Notes: a model not told the origin generated them from the sequence alone. A DNA stretch of 64,000 nucleotides from an uncultured Acetatifactor sp. (GCF_910585425.1 NZ_CAJUCP010000005.1:62001-126000); one strand, 5' to 3'; shown: positions 24,090-33,461, counted from the first letter of the stretch. Translations and numbers: made by a program.

Positions 24090-24955
24090 GTCCAATCATC
24101 AAAAGAAAAGGAGAGCGGTATACCTTGCCGAGCAAATATCTCCTTTTTATTTTAACGGTGCTCTGCACTGTCATGATGCTGGTCACTTTTGGCACGGATG
24201 TATTCAATCGGCCGCTTAACGTGGTGGTGGGATACGTGATCGTGCCTTTTCAACAGGGAATCGAAAAGGTGGGCGGATGGCTGTCCAACCGTTCCGAGGA
24301 ACTGGTGCAGATCCGCACGCTCCTGGATGAAAATGCCCAGTTGAAAGCGGAGCTGGCCGCGCTGATTGAGGAGAACACCCTGCTGCAGCAGGACAAATAT
24401 GAGCTGAACAAGCTCAGAGAGCTGTTCGAGCTGGACGGCCAGTATGCGGAATACAATAAGGTGGGGGCCAGGATCATCGGCCGGGACTCCGGGAACTGGT
24501 ATTCCTCTTTCCTGATCGACAAGGGGGAGGATGACGGCCTGGAGGTGGACATGAACGTCATCGCCCAGGGCGGCCTGGTGGGCAGGATCACCTCCGTAGG
24601 GCCCGGCTGGGCGCGGGTGACCTCCATCATATCGGACAATGTCCATGTCAGTGCCATGACCCTCTCCACGGAGGACAACATGACCGTGACGGGAGACCTA
24701 AGGCTCATGGCCGAGGGCTGCATCACATTCAGCCAGCTCGTGGACGGCCAGGACAGCGTGCGGGAGGGAGACAAGGTAGTCACCTCTAACATCAGCGACA
24801 AATACCTGCCGAATATCCTGATCGGTTACATCAGAACCATCAGCAAGGACGCCAACAACCTGACCAAATCGGGCGAGATCGTGCCTGCGGTGGATTTCGA
24901 ACACATGGGGGAGGTGCTGATCATCACGGACAGGAAGCAGGCCGTGGCGGAATGA
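24086..24955 (+). CDS. mreC: Rod shape-determining protein MreC
   Basis: Bitopic membrane protein that links MreB to the wall synthases outside the cell. 289 residues: short cytoplasmic N-terminus, one transmembrane helix (YLLFILTVLCTVMMLVTFGT), a coiled-coil (about residues 70-110, LLDENAQLKAELAALIEENTLLQQDKYELNKLRELF), then the beta-rich MreC core (ARIIGRDSGNWYSSFLIDKGEDDGLEVDMNVIAQGGLVGRI). The ATG overlaps the mreB stop (ATGA). Confidence 0.95.
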   Translation: MSPIIKRKGERYTLPSKYLLFILTVLCTVMMLVTFGTDVFNRPLNVVVGYVIVPFQQGIEKVGGWLSNRSEELVQIRTLLDENAQLKAELAALIEENTLLQQDKYELNKLRELFELDGQYAEYNKVGARIIGRDSGNWYSSFLIDKGEDDGLEVDMNVIAQGGLVGRITSVGPGWARVTSIISDNVHVSAMTLSTEDNMTVTGDLRLMAEGCITFSQLVDGQDSVREGDKVVTSNISDKYLPNILIGYIRTISKDANNLTKSGEIVPAVDFEHMGEVLIITDRKQAVAE

Positions 24956-24979
24956 CAGACAGCCGTAAGGGGAGTGCGT

Positions 24980-25498
24980 ATGCTTCGTAAAATAATTGTG
25001 ACAATATGTATCATCCTATGCTTCGTCCTGCAGTGCAGCGTCTTTGACAGCCTGAGCTTTGCGGGCATCATACCGAACCTTATGATCATATTGACCTCCT
25101 CCTTCGGGTTCATGCGGGGGGAGCGGGAGGGGCTGCTGATCGGTTTCTTCTGCGGGCTTCTCAGCGATATCTTTTTCGGCGGCTTCCTGGGCTTTTACGC
25201 GCTGCTGTTGATGTACATAGGCTTTCTGAACGGGAAGTTCTGCAAGATTTTCTACCCGGAGGACATCAAGCTTCCGCTGGCGCTGATCATCGTAAGCGAC
25301 CTGTCCTATGGAATCATATGCTATATTTTGACTTTTATGCTTCGCGGCAGGTTTGAATTCGCCTATTACTTTCTCCACATCATCCTGCCGGAGGCCCTGT
25401 ATACCATTGTAGTGACCCTGTTTTTATATCCGGCTGTTCTGAAGGTGAATGAAAAGCTGGAGAATCATGAGAGAAAGAGAGCGCAGAAATTTGTTTGA
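24980..25498 (+). CDS. mreD: Rod shape-determining membrane protein MreD
   Basis: Polytopic membrane partner of MreC, 172 residues, almost entirely hydrophobic with about five helices; phrases PNLMIILTSSFGFMRGEREGLLIGFFCGLLSDIFFG are characteristic of the family. Start at ATG 24980 (GGGGAGTGCGT upstream); a GTG two codons earlier is also in frame. Overlaps the start of the PBP2 gene by 32 bp. Confidence 0.92.
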   Translation: MLRKIIVTICIILCFVLQCSVFDSLSFAGIIPNLMIILTSSFGFMRGEREGLLIGFFCGLLSDIFFGGFLGFYALLLMYIGFLNGKFCKIFYPEDIKLPLALIIVSDLSYGIICYILTFMLRGRFEFAYYFLHIILPEALYTIVVTLFLYPAVLKVNEKLENHERKRAQKFV

Positions 25499-28412
25499 TG
25501 AGTTCAAGGAAAAAATAATCGGCGTCATCACCAGCAGGCTGACAGTCTTCACAGTTGTATTCTGCCTGTTTGCCGGCGTGCTGATTTACCGCTGCTTTGA
25601 ACTTCAGATTGTCCACGGGGAGGAGTATCTGGAGGAATTCGTCCTGGAGATAGAGAAGACCCGGGACATCGCCAGCACCCGCGGCAAGATTTATGACAGG
25701 AACGGCAACGAGCTGGCCTACAATGAGCTGGCCTATTCCGTGAAGATAGAGGACGTGTTCGAATCCGGGCGGCTCAAGAACGCCAGGCTCAATGACATGA
25801 TTCACCGCCTGATCCAGATGATTGAGAAGAACGGCGACAAATGCATCACGGATTTCAAGATATTCCTGAATGAGGACAGGGAATTCCAGTATTCCGTGGA
25901 GGACACCAGCCTCCTGCGCTTCCTGGCGGATGTGTACGGCAAGGCCGACATCGGCGATCTGAAGGACGAGGAGCGCACGGCCACGGCGGACGAGATCATG
26001 GAGTATCTGAGCAGCACCAAGAATTTCGCCATCGGAAGCTATGCGGATCCGGAGGACTCGAAGAGCGAGTTCCTGGTGGGGGAGGGCTACAGCAAGGAGG
26101 AGTGGCTGACCATGGTCACCATCCGGTACGCCATGAACCTGACCTCCTTCCGGAAATATATCGGCACCACGGTGGCCACCAATGTCAACGAGAAGACAGT
26201 GGCCGTGGTCATGGAGAATTCCCAGTCGCTGCCTGGCGTCACCATAGAGGCAGACACGGTGCGGCGGTATGTGGACTCGGAGTATTTCGCCCATGTGCTT
26301 GGGTACACAGGGAAGATCTCCTCGGAGGAGCTGGCCGACCTGAACGCCCGGGCGGCGGAGGAAAAGAGCGCCGAGGGGCAGGGGACGGACAGCGCGGAAG
26401 AGGAAAGCTCCGACGCCTACAGCCTCAATGACGTGGTAGGCAAGAGCGGCATAGAGTCCTATCTGGAGACCACTCTCCAGGGGGAAAAAGGATATGAGAA
26501 GGTCATCGTGGACAATATGGGCAAGGTCATCTCCATCGAGGAGCGCAAGGAGGCCAAGGCCGGCCAGGATGTGTACCTGACGATCGACAAGGATCTGACG
26601 GAGGCGATCTACCATATCCTGGAGCAGAAGCTTGCGGGCCTTGTGTCCAGCAAGATCATCAACACAAAGGAATATATCCCCGCCAGGGGCGCAGACAGCA
26701 GCGATATCAAGATTCCCATATACGATGTGTATTTCACCATGTTCGACAATGCCGTCATCGACATCAGGGCCATGGCCGAGGAGGATGCCCAGGAGACGGA
26801 GAGGGAGGTGTACGCCGCCTACCTTGCCTACAAGGAAAACGCATACAATCAGCTGCGCTACGAGCTGACGGAGGGGCTGACCCCTTATAACCAGCTGTCC
26901 AAGGAATATCAGGTCTATCAGAGCAATATCGTGACACTGCTGCGCCGGAACGGCATCATCATGTCGGAAGCGGTGGTATCGGACGACGCCACACAGGTGG
27001 CATGGGCCACAGAGGAGGTCATCAGCCTCAGCGAATACCTGAAATACTGCATCTCCCAGAACTGGATCGATGTCAGCAAGCTGGAGCTGGACGACAAATA
27101 TTCCGATTCCTCGGAAATCTACGATGAGATCCTGGAACATATCATTGTCATGGTAGAGAACAACACGGAATTCCAGAAGCGCTTTTTCAAATATATGCTT
27201 TTGAACGATGCCATAAGCGGCAGACAGGTATGCCAGATCCTCTGCGAACAGGGAAAGGTCTCCGTACCGGAAGACGACAGGGCTGCAGTCTTTGAGGGGC
27301 AGATGAGCGCCTACCAGTTCATGATGAACCGGATAGACCATCTGGACATCACCCCCGCACAGCTGGCGCTGGATCCCTGCAACGCCTCCTGCGTTGTCAC
27401 GGACGTGCATTCCGGCGATATCCTGGCCATTGTGTCCTATCCGGGCTACGACAACAATAAAATGGCCAATTCCATAGACGCGGCGTATTACGCCCAGTTG
27501 AACGCGGACAAGTCGAATCCGCAGTACAATTATGCCACCCAGTACGCGGCGGCTCCCGGCTCTACCTTCAAGATGCTGTCATCGGCGGCCGGGCTCATGG
27601 AGGGGGCTGTGGAGATAGACAGCATCGTCAAGTGCAAGGGCATCTTTACGGAAATCGATCCGCCGCCAAGCTGCTGGAACCGGTACGGGCATGGCAATGA
27701 GACACTTGTATCAGCCATCCGGGATTCCTGCGACTGTTATTTCTATGAGATAGGCTACCAGCTTTCCATGGGCTCGGGCACATACAATGAGACCGAGGGG
27801 CTGGACGTGCTGGACAAGTACGCGGAGCTGTTCGGGCTTACGGAGAAATCGGGCATCGAGATATCCGAGGCTTCCCCGAACGTGTCCACGGAAGACCCGG
27901 TGCGTTCCTCCATCGGCCAGGGCAGCAACAGCTATACGCTGACAGGGCTGGCCAGATATGTGACCACGGTGGCCAACAGCGGCTTCTGCTACAATCTGAC
28001 CCTGCTGGATAAAATCACGGATTCCGAGGGCAATGTGGTGGAGGAGTTTCAGCCGAAGCTGCGCAATACCGTGGACATGCCCGGGGAATATTGGGACGCC
28101 ATCCATCTGGGGATGCGCCAGGTGGTGGAGAACAAGAGCTATTTCGACAACCTGGCGGTGAATGTGGCCGGCAAGACCGGTACGGCGGAGCAGACCCTGG
28201 ACAGGCCCAGCCACGCGCTGTTTGCCTGCTACGCGCCCTATGAGCAGCCCGAGATCAGCATCGTCACCAGAATCCCCTTCGGATACGCTGCGGACCATGC
28301 GGCCCAGGCCTCCAGGGATATCCTGAAATACTATTATGGCCTGGCAGAAGTGGACGAGCTGATCACCGGCACGGCGGACGAGCCGGACGGCGGCATTACC
28401 AACGAGCATTGA
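25467..28412 (+). CDS. mrdA: Penicillin-binding protein 2 (class B transpeptidase of the elongasome)
   Basis: Cross-links peptidoglycan during elongation with RodA. 981 residues: N-terminal transmembrane helix (about residues 24-43), a PBP dimerisation domain (STRGKIYDRNGNELAYN), and a transpeptidase with PGSTFK (active Ser near residue 698), SCDCYFYEIG as the SxD motif, and GKTGTAEQ (KTG near 903). This is about 300 residues longer than typical PBP2; extra sequence lies between the dimerisation domain and the active-site Ser (roughly residues 380-640), as also in other Lachnospiraceae-type PBP2 as far as I recall. Start at ATG 25467 after GGAGAATC; overlaps mreD. Confidence 0.94.
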   Translation: MRERERRNLFDEFKEKIIGVITSRLTVFTVVFCLFAGVLIYRCFELQIVHGEEYLEEFVLEIEKTRDIASTRGKIYDRNGNELAYNELAYSVKIEDVFESGRLKNARLNDMIHRLIQMIEKNGDKCITDFKIFLNEDREFQYSVEDTSLLRFLADVYGKADIGDLKDEERTATADEIMEYLSSTKNFAIGSYADPEDSKSEFLVGEGYSKEEWLTMVTIRYAMNLTSFRKYIGTTVATNVNEKTVAVVMENSQSLPGVTIEADTVRRYVDSEYFAHVLGYTGKISSEELADLNARAAEEKSAEGQGTDSAEEESSDAYSLNDVVGKSGIESYLETTLQGEKGYEKVIVDNMGKVISIEERKEAKAGQDVYLTIDKDLTEAIYHILEQKLAGLVSSKIINTKEYIPARGADSSDIKIPIYDVYFTMFDNAVIDIRAMAEEDAQETEREVYAAYLAYKENAYNQLRYELTEGLTPYNQLSKEYQVYQSNIVTLLRRNGIIMSEAVVSDDATQVAWATEEVISLSEYLKYCISQNWIDVSKLELDDKYSDSSEIYDEILEHIIVMVENNTEFQKRFFKYMLLNDAISGRQVCQILCEQGKVSVPEDDRAAVFEGQMSAYQFMMNRIDHLDITPAQLALDPCNASCVVTDVHSGDILAIVSYPGYDNNKMANSIDAAYYAQLNADKSNPQYNYATQYAAAPGSTFKMLSSAAGLMEGAVEIDSIVKCKGIFTEIDPPPSCWNRYGHGNETLVSAIRDSCDCYFYEIGYQLSMGSGTYNETEGLDVLDKYAELFGLTEKSGIEISEASPNVSTEDPVRSSIGQGSNSYTLTGLARYVTTVANSGFCYNLTLLDKITDSEGNVVEEFQPKLRNTVDMPGEYWDAIHLGMRQVVENKSYFDNLAVNVAGKTGTAEQTLDRPSHALFACYAPYEQPEISIVTRIPFGYAADHAAQASRDILKYYYGLAEVDELITGTADEPDGGITNEH

Positions 28413-28431
28413 ACGGGGGGCATGGCGGATT

Positions 28432-29103
28432 ATGAGAGAAGCAGTGATCATCAAGAGCTTTCCCAACGGGATAGCGCTGTATCTGAACGGGGAGATGCCC
28501 TTCGAAGACCTTCTGGCGGAGATAGGGTATAAATTCTCCGATGCCAGGAATTTCTTCGGCACGGTCACCATGGCATTGTCCATAGAGGGGCGGCCCGTGA
28601 CGGATATGGAGGAAATCCGGATACTGGAGACGATCCGCGACAACAGCGACATCAACATCGCCTGTATCGTGGAGAAGGACGAGACAGTCAACAAAAATTA
28701 CGTGAAGGCGCTGGAGCGCACGGAGAGAGAGCTGGCCCAGAAGCCGGAGGGGCAGTTCTTCCGGGGGGACCTGAAGGACAGGGAGGTGCTTGAGACGGAG
28801 AACAGCATCATCATGCTGGGGGACGTCTATCCGGGGAGCAGCATCGTCAGCGCCAAGAACATCATCATATTGGGAGGGCTCTACGGGAAAGCCCATGCCG
28901 GAGGCAACGGCTGTGAGGGGGCCTACATAGCAGCGTTTGAAATGGCGCCGGAGAGAATCAGGATCGGCGATTTCAAATATAAACCAGGTACAAAACAGGC
29001 AAGGTGGGGAATCAGACCGAAGGTACGACCGAAAATCGCATATGTGAAAAACGACCGAATCATCATCGAGGCGCTTACCAAAGACCTGCTGAACTGCTTC
29101 TGA
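28432..29103 (+). CDS. minC: Septum site-determining protein MinC
   Basis: Inhibitor of FtsZ polymerisation, positioned by MinD. 223 residues. The N-terminal domain (AVIIKSFPNGIALYLNGEMPFEDLLAEI) and the C-terminal beta-helix (VLETENSIIMLGDVYPGSSIVSAKNIIILGGLYGKAHAG) that dimerises and binds MinD are both visible. Twenty bp after mrdA, with minD and minE following; the three are a complete Min set including MinE, as in many Clostridia. Confidence 0.94.
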   Translation: MREAVIIKSFPNGIALYLNGEMPFEDLLAEIGYKFSDARNFFGTVTMALSIEGRPVTDMEEIRILETIRDNSDINIACIVEKDETVNKNYVKALERTERELAQKPEGQFFRGDLKDREVLETENSIIMLGDVYPGSSIVSAKNIIILGGLYGKAHAGGNGCEGAYIAAFEMAPERIRIGDFKYKPGTKQARWGIRPKVRPKIAYVKNDRIIIEALTKDLLNCF

Positions 29104-29200
29104 TTCTATGTGTGCTATGTAGCGGGCTGTTGCCTGCGAAGCGGACGACGGGAGGGTTCAGAGGACGACAGACGAAATTCTTTTATGGAGGGCAGAAAGT

Positions 29201-30022
29201 ATGGATGAAAAGCATTCCAGGGAGCAGCAAAGCTCCAAAGTCATTGTCGTCACTTCAGGGAAAGGCGGCGTGGGCAAGACCACCACGACCGCAAACGTAG
29301 GAACGGGTCTGGCGAAGCTGGGAAAGAAGGTCTGCCTGATCGACACGGACATAGGCCTTCGCAATCTGGACGTGGTCATGGGACTGGAGAACCGCATCGT
29401 CTACAATCTGGTGGACGTGGTGGAGGGGAACTGCCGGGTGAAGCAGGCATTGATCCGGGACAAGCGCCATCCGGGGCTGTACCTGATGCCCTCTGCCCAG
29501 ACCAGGGACAAGTCCGCGGTGTCCCCGGGGCAGATGGTGAAGGTGATCGAACACTTGAAGGAACAGTTCGACTATATCCTCTTAGACTGCCCGGCGGGCA
29601 TCGAGCAGGGTTTCCAGAATGCCATCGCCGGAGCGGACAGGGCGTTAGTGGTGACTACCCCCGAAGTGTCCGCCATCCGGGACGCGGACCGCATCATCGG
29701 CCTGCTGGAGGCCAACGGCTTCAAGCAGATGGACCTGATCATCAACAGGCTGCGGATGGACATGGTCAGGCGTGGGGACATGATGTCCGCCCAGGACGTT
29801 GTGGATATCCTTGCCATCCCGCTGATCGGCATCATACCGGACGATGAGAGCGTGGTAGTGGCCAGCAACCAGGGAGAGCCCCTGGTGGGGAGCAGCTCTC
29901 CCGCAGGGCAGGCCTACGCGAATGTAGTACATCGGGTGGAGGGAAAGGAGGTGCCCTATCTGAATTTCGACAAGGGCATTTCATTCTGGACCAGGGTGAC
30001 TGGTATTTTTCATAAGGCATAG
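29201..30022 (+). CDS. minD: Septum site-determining ATPase MinD
   Basis: Membrane-associated ParA-like ATPase that carries MinC. 273 residues: deviant Walker A SGKGGVGKTTT, DTDIGLRNLD switch I, LLDCPAGIEQGFQNA switch II, and an amphipathic C-terminal helix (ISFWTRVTGIFHKA) for membrane binding. MinD usually begins almost directly at VIVVTSGKGG; here MDEKHSREQQSSK is an N-terminal extension whose first codons are the dispersed repeat (29202-29219). The SD is GGAGGGCAGAAAGT before the ATG at 29201. Confidence 0.96.
   Translation: MDEKHSREQQSSKVIVVTSGKGGVGKTTTTANVGTGLAKLGKKVCLIDTDIGLRNLDVVMGLENRIVYNLVDVVEGNCRVKQALIRDKRHPGLYLMPSAQTRDKSAVSPGQMVKVIEHLKEQFDYILLDCPAGIEQGFQNAIAGADRALVVTTPEVSAIRDADRIIGLLEANGFKQMDLIINRLRMDMVRRGDMMSAQDVVDILAIPLIGIIPDDESVVVASNQGEPLVGSSSPAGQAYANVVHRVEGKEVPYLNFDKGISFWTRVTGIFHKA
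29202..29219 (+). repeat. Dispersed 18-nt repeat unit at the minD start codon
   Basis: TGGATGAAAAGCATTCCA, two mismatches from the reference unit TGGAAGAAGAGCATTCCA, overlapping the minD ATG (29201-29203) and encoding MDEKHS. Coding strand. Confidence 0.65.
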
Positions 30023-30033
30023 GAGGAGTGGAG

Positions 30034-30312
30034 ATGAGGCATTTTTTTCGCAGAAAAAGCTCCTGCCAGATTGCAAAGGACAGGCTGAAGATCCTGCTGA
30101 TATCGGACAGGGTCAACTGCTCGCCGGAGGTAATGGAGTTGATTAAGCTGGACATAGCCAAGGTCTTGTCCAAGTACATGAAGATAGATTCCGAGAATAT
30201 GGATATCCAGATCAATACAAAGGGGAACAAGTCCGGGCGGGGAGGCAAGATGCCGTCCCTGTACGCCAATATCCCCATCGTGGACGTCACCGCGAAGGAT
30301 CTGGCGAAATGA
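30034..30312 (+). CDS. minE: Cell division topological specificity factor MinE
   Basis: Stimulates MinD ATPase and so drives Min redistribution. 92 residues with the MinD-contacting segment SCQIAKDRLKILLISDRVNCSPEVMELIKLDI, then the C-terminal dimerisation region. Start at 30034 is set by AGGAGGAGTGGAG; a GTG two codons earlier is in frame. Follows minD by 11 bp. Confidence 0.94.
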   Translation: MRHFFRRKSSCQIAKDRLKILLISDRVNCSPEVMELIKLDIAKVLSKYMKIDSENMDIQINTKGNKSGRGGKMPSLYANIPIVDVTAKDLAK

Positions 30313-30361
30313 ATTCTGGTATGGGATTCCGGTTTAGAGGAAGTATCGCTTAGAGGAAGAT

Positions 30362-31474
30362 ATGTTTAAAAGATACAGATTACGGGATTATGATTTTAAG
30401 CTTGTGCTGTTGATACTGGCGCTGTCGGCGGTGGGTGTCATCGCCGTAGGCAGCGCGGAGCCGTCCCTGCAGAACAAGCAGCTTGCCGGAGTGGTCGCAG
30501 GGGTGGTTCTGATGGTGGTGGTCTCCCTGTTTGACTATACTATGGTAATCAGGCTGAACTGGCTGATGTACGTGGCCAATCTGGTGCTGCTGGTGGCCGT
30601 CTGGCAGCTTGGGGACGAGACGAAAGGGGCCACCAGATGGCTTACGATTGGGGGGCTGCGATTTCAACCTTCAGAAACTGCAAAAATTTTGTTGATTTTA
30701 TTCTTTGCACAGTTTATTATGAAACATAGGAAGAAATTGAACACCGTGGTAATCATAGCCAGCTGTGTCGTCATGTACGCGCTGCCCTGGATTCTGGTCT
30801 GGAAACAGCCGGATTTGTCCACCAGCATCGTGCTCCTGGCCGTGTTCTGCATCATCATGTTCGCCGGGGGCATAAGCCTGAAGCTGGTATTCGGGGCCAT
30901 AGCGGTGGCGATACCGGCGGTGGCGCTGGTGATATCGCTGGCGCTGCAGCCGGACAGCGACCTTTTGACGGACAATCAGAAGACCCGTGTACTGGCCTTC
31001 GTCAACCCCCAAGAATACGAGACCACCTACGCATATCAGCAGCTGAATTCCGTGACGGCGATCGCATCCGGGCAGCTGGAGGGGAAGGGGTATAAGAATA
31101 ATGAGATTACATCGGTAAAAAATGGCAATTTTCTTTCGGAGGCGCAGACAGACTTTATATTCTCCGTAATCGGAGAGGAATTCGGCTTCAAGGGGAGCGT
31201 CGTGGTAATCGTGTTGCTATTCTCTGTGGCATTGGAATGCATCTCGGTGGCCCGGAAAGCGAAGGATGTGGCAGGGACGGTCATCGCCGCCAGCATGGGA
31301 GGGCTCGTGGCCTTTCAGGGGTTCTTCAATATCGGCGTGGCAACTTTCATCCTGCCTACCACAGGACTTACGCTTCCTTTCGTCAGCAATGGTCTGACTT
31401 CGCTGCTGAGTCTATTTATCGGCATGGGGTTTGTCCTGAACGTAAGGCTTCAGGCAAAGAAAACGAAACAGTAG
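30362..31474 (+). CDS. rodA: Peptidoglycan glycosyltransferase RodA (SEDS family)
   Basis: SEDS glycan polymerase that pairs with PBP2. 370 residues with about ten helices; the family phrases GATRWLTIGGLRFQPSETAKILLILFFAQF, WKQPDLSTSIVLL (with the catalytic Asp), and ATFILPTTGLTLPFVSNGLTSLL are present. Assignment to RodA rather than FtsW rests on its place after mreBCD-mrdA-minCDE. A short 49-bp gap after minE suggests the same operon. Confidence 0.93.
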   Translation: MFKRYRLRDYDFKLVLLILALSAVGVIAVGSAEPSLQNKQLAGVVAGVVLMVVVSLFDYTMVIRLNWLMYVANLVLLVAVWQLGDETKGATRWLTIGGLRFQPSETAKILLILFFAQFIMKHRKKLNTVVIIASCVVMYALPWILVWKQPDLSTSIVLLAVFCIIMFAGGISLKLVFGAIAVAIPAVALVISLALQPDSDLLTDNQKTRVLAFVNPQEYETTYAYQQLNSVTAIASGQLEGKGYKNNEITSVKNGNFLSEAQTDFIFSVIGEEFGFKGSVVVIVLLFSVALECISVARKAKDVAGTVIAASMGGLVAFQGFFNIGVATFILPTTGLTLPFVSNGLTSLLSLFIGMGFVLNVRLQAKKTKQ

Positions 31475-31499
31475 AAGATGCTATGGAGGAGGTACACTT

Positions 31500-31895
31500 A
31501 TGAACATTGCGCTGATTGCACATGACGCAAAAAAGAAGCTGATGCAGAATTTCTGCATCGCGTACAGGGGGATCCTGAGCAAGAACGATCTGTATGCCAC
31601 GGGCACCACAGGACGCCTGATCGAGGAGGTCACGAACCTGAACGTCCACAAATGCCTGGCGGGGCATCTGGGCGGGGAGCAGCAGATCGGTGCCCAGATT
31701 GAGAACAATGAGATAGACCTTGTGATATTCCTGCGCGATCCCTTGAGCCCAAAGAAACATGAGCCGGACGTGAACAATGTGGTGCATCTGTGCGACACCC
31801 ACAATATTCCGCTGGCCACGAACCTGGCGAGCGCGGAACTGTTGATCAAGGCTCTGGACAGAGGGGATTTGGAATGGCGTGAACTTTATAAATAA
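31500..31895 (+). CDS. mgsA: Methylglyoxal synthase
   Basis: Converts dihydroxyacetone phosphate to methylglyoxal and phosphate, a bypass used when phosphorylated sugars accumulate. 131 residues: MNIALIAHDAKKKLM start, the phosphate-binding YATGTTGRLIE, AGHLGGEQQIGAQI, catalytic Asp in IFLRDPLSPK, and C-terminal DTHNIPLATNLASAELLI. SD GGAGG upstream. It overlaps the following carboxypeptidase gene by 17 bp. Confidence 0.96.
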   Translation: MNIALIAHDAKKKLMQNFCIAYRGILSKNDLYATGTTGRLIEEVTNLNVHKCLAGHLGGEQQIGAQIENNEIDLVIFLRDPLSPKKHEPDVNNVVHLCDTHNIPLATNLASAELLIKALDRGDLEWRELYK

Positions 31896-32865
31896 GAAGA
31901 AAATCATTTCATTGATAGGCGGCATGGTGACGGCAGTCTGCTGCCTCACGGGGTGCGGCAGCCTGTCCTACGACATGGCTTACCATGTGGATTACGATGT
32001 CAGCAGCTTCAACGTGGTGACCAGACAGGAGACGCGCACGGCCCTGCCCTTCGCGGCGAATCTGTGCGTGGCGGCGGGGAACGTGCCCAGCGATACCGTG
32101 GACATGTCCCACGCGGAGGCGGCGGGGCTGTTCGGCCTTGACGAGAGGCAGGTACTCTATGCCCAGAACATCCATGAAAGGCTCCACCCGGCCAGCCTGA
32201 CCAAGGTGATGACGGCTCTGGTGGCATTGAAATACGGACAGCTGAACCAGACGCTGACGGCTTCCGATGTGGTCAACATCACGGAGCCGGGCGCGGTGCT
32301 CTGCGGGCTGGCCACAGGGGATACCATGACCCTGGATCAGGCCCTGCGCATCCTGCTGGTGTATTCCTCCAATGACGTGGCCATGCTGATTGCGGAGAAT
32401 GTGGGGGGGAGCGTGGAACGTTTTGTGGAAATGATGAACGAGGAGGCGGCGCGCCTGGGGGCTACCAACACGCATTTCATGAATCCCCACGGACTGACGG
32501 AATCGGAGCATTACACCACAGTCTACGACCTGTATCTGATTTTCAATGAGGCTGTCAAAAACGACACCTTCAATGAAATCATACACATGTCCAGCTATCA
32601 GACCGTGTTCTATGACAGAGACGGCCGGGAAAAGGCCTTTGACCGGCAGAACTCGAACCAGTACCTGCGGGGAGAGCGGCAGGCTCCCGCCAACGTGACG
32701 GTGATTGGGGGCAAGACCGGAACGACGAATGCGGCAGGCTACTGTCTGATGCTGCTCTCCAGGGATGAAAACGGCCGTCCCTATATCTCCATTGTGCTCC
32801 GGGCAGAGGGGGTGGAGGAGCTTTATGGAGAGATGACGGATTTACTTGACGAGATTCATAAATAG
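31879..32865 (+). CDS. D-alanyl-D-alanine carboxypeptidase (DacF-like), probable lipoprotein
   Basis: Trims stem peptides of peptidoglycan. 328 residues starting at GTG inside the end of mgsA. N-terminal signal with hydrophobic core and a lipobox-like LTGC (Cys near residue 26), suggesting a lipid-anchored enzyme. Peptidase S11 motifs are in order: PASLTKVM (active Ser-xx-Lys), YSSND (SxN), and GGKTGTTN (KTG). No extended C-terminal beta domain, so it is a short form. Co-expression with mgsA is implied by the overlap. Confidence 0.92.
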   Translation: MNFINKKKIISLIGGMVTAVCCLTGCGSLSYDMAYHVDYDVSSFNVVTRQETRTALPFAANLCVAAGNVPSDTVDMSHAEAAGLFGLDERQVLYAQNIHERLHPASLTKVMTALVALKYGQLNQTLTASDVVNITEPGAVLCGLATGDTMTLDQALRILLVYSSNDVAMLIAENVGGSVERFVEMMNEEAARLGATNTHFMNPHGLTESEHYTTVYDLYLIFNEAVKNDTFNEIIHMSSYQTVFYDRDGREKAFDRQNSNQYLRGERQAPANVTVIGGKTGTTNAAGYCLMLLSRDENGRPYISIVLRAEGVEELYGEMTDLLDEIHK

Positions 32866-32868
32866 AGG

Positions 32869-32897
32869 TTGTTTTTTGGTCGTGTTTCACTTATAAT
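32869..32897 (+). promoter_or_regulatory. Probable promoter of the 139-residue P-loop protein gene
   Basis: TTGTTT (32869-32874), 17-bp spacer, TATAAT (32892-32897), about 20 bp upstream of the SD ATAGGAGGG. Confidence 0.6.
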
Positions 32898-32927
32898 ATA
32901 AATACTAATACTATAGGAGGGTTTCCA

Positions 32928-33347
32928 ATGGTCCAGTTAATTGTAGGCAATAAGGGAAAAGGTAAGACAACGCAGCTATTGGAGAAGGTGAATAGCGAAA
33001 TCAAGGAGATTGCGGGCAATATCGTGTATCTCGACAAGAATACCAAACATATGTACGAACTGAACAACAAGGTTCGCCTGATTGATGTCTCTCAGTACAT
33101 GATTGAGGACAGCGATGAGTTCGTGGGCTTCGTCAGCGGCATCATCTCTCAGGATCACGACCTGCAGCAGATGTATTTCGACAACTTTTTAAAGATAGCG
33201 TGCCTTGAGGGGCAGGACATCGTGGCCGCTATGAACAAATTGGAAAAACTCAGCAATAATTTCGATGTGGATTTCATCCTGAGCATATCCATGGATGAGT
33301 CCCAGCTCCCGGAAGGTTTGAAGGAGAAAGTCATAGTATCCCTGTAA
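32928..33347 (+). CDS. Small P-loop protein of unknown function
   Basis: A 139-residue protein beginning MVQLIVGNKGKGKTTQLLEKV: a Walker A (GNKGKGKT) starts at residue 7. A candidate Walker B is weak (VDFILSISMD near residue 121). The rest is helical with no membrane segment. Similar short P-loop proteins occur in Lachnospiraceae genomes and are sometimes labelled twitching motility or ATPase proteins; I know no demonstrated role. It has its own promoter and SD (TAGGAGGGTTTCCA) and is followed by a terminator at 33430-33461, so it is monocistronic. Confidence 0.75.
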   Translation: MVQLIVGNKGKGKTTQLLEKVNSEIKEIAGNIVYLDKNTKHMYELNNKVRLIDVSQYMIEDSDEFVGFVSGIISQDHDLQQMYFDNFLKIACLEGQDIVAAMNKLEKLSNNFDVDFILSISMDESQLPEGLKEKVIVSL

Positions 33348-33429
33348 TGGCAATTCGGCCACGGATTGTATGGTGGTTTTTGCATGTTTATGTAGTCACG
33401 GGTATAATTATAGGATCGGATTACACACG

Positions 33430-33461
33430 AAAGCCTCGGAAAGCATATGCCGGGGCTTTTG
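33430..33461 (+). terminator. Rho-independent terminator / possible leader attenuator
   Basis: AAAGCCTCGG (33430-33439) pairs with CCGGGGCTTT (33450-33459), one wobble, then a short T tract. It ends only a few bases before the SD (GGAGG) of the HlyD-like gene, so it is either the terminator of the P-loop gene or part of the leader of the next gene. Confidence 0.65.

Noticed and set aside
25380..27410. A long minus-strand open frame opposite mreD and PBP2
   Set aside because: Antisense to genes with intact catalytic motifs; no SD or family motif.
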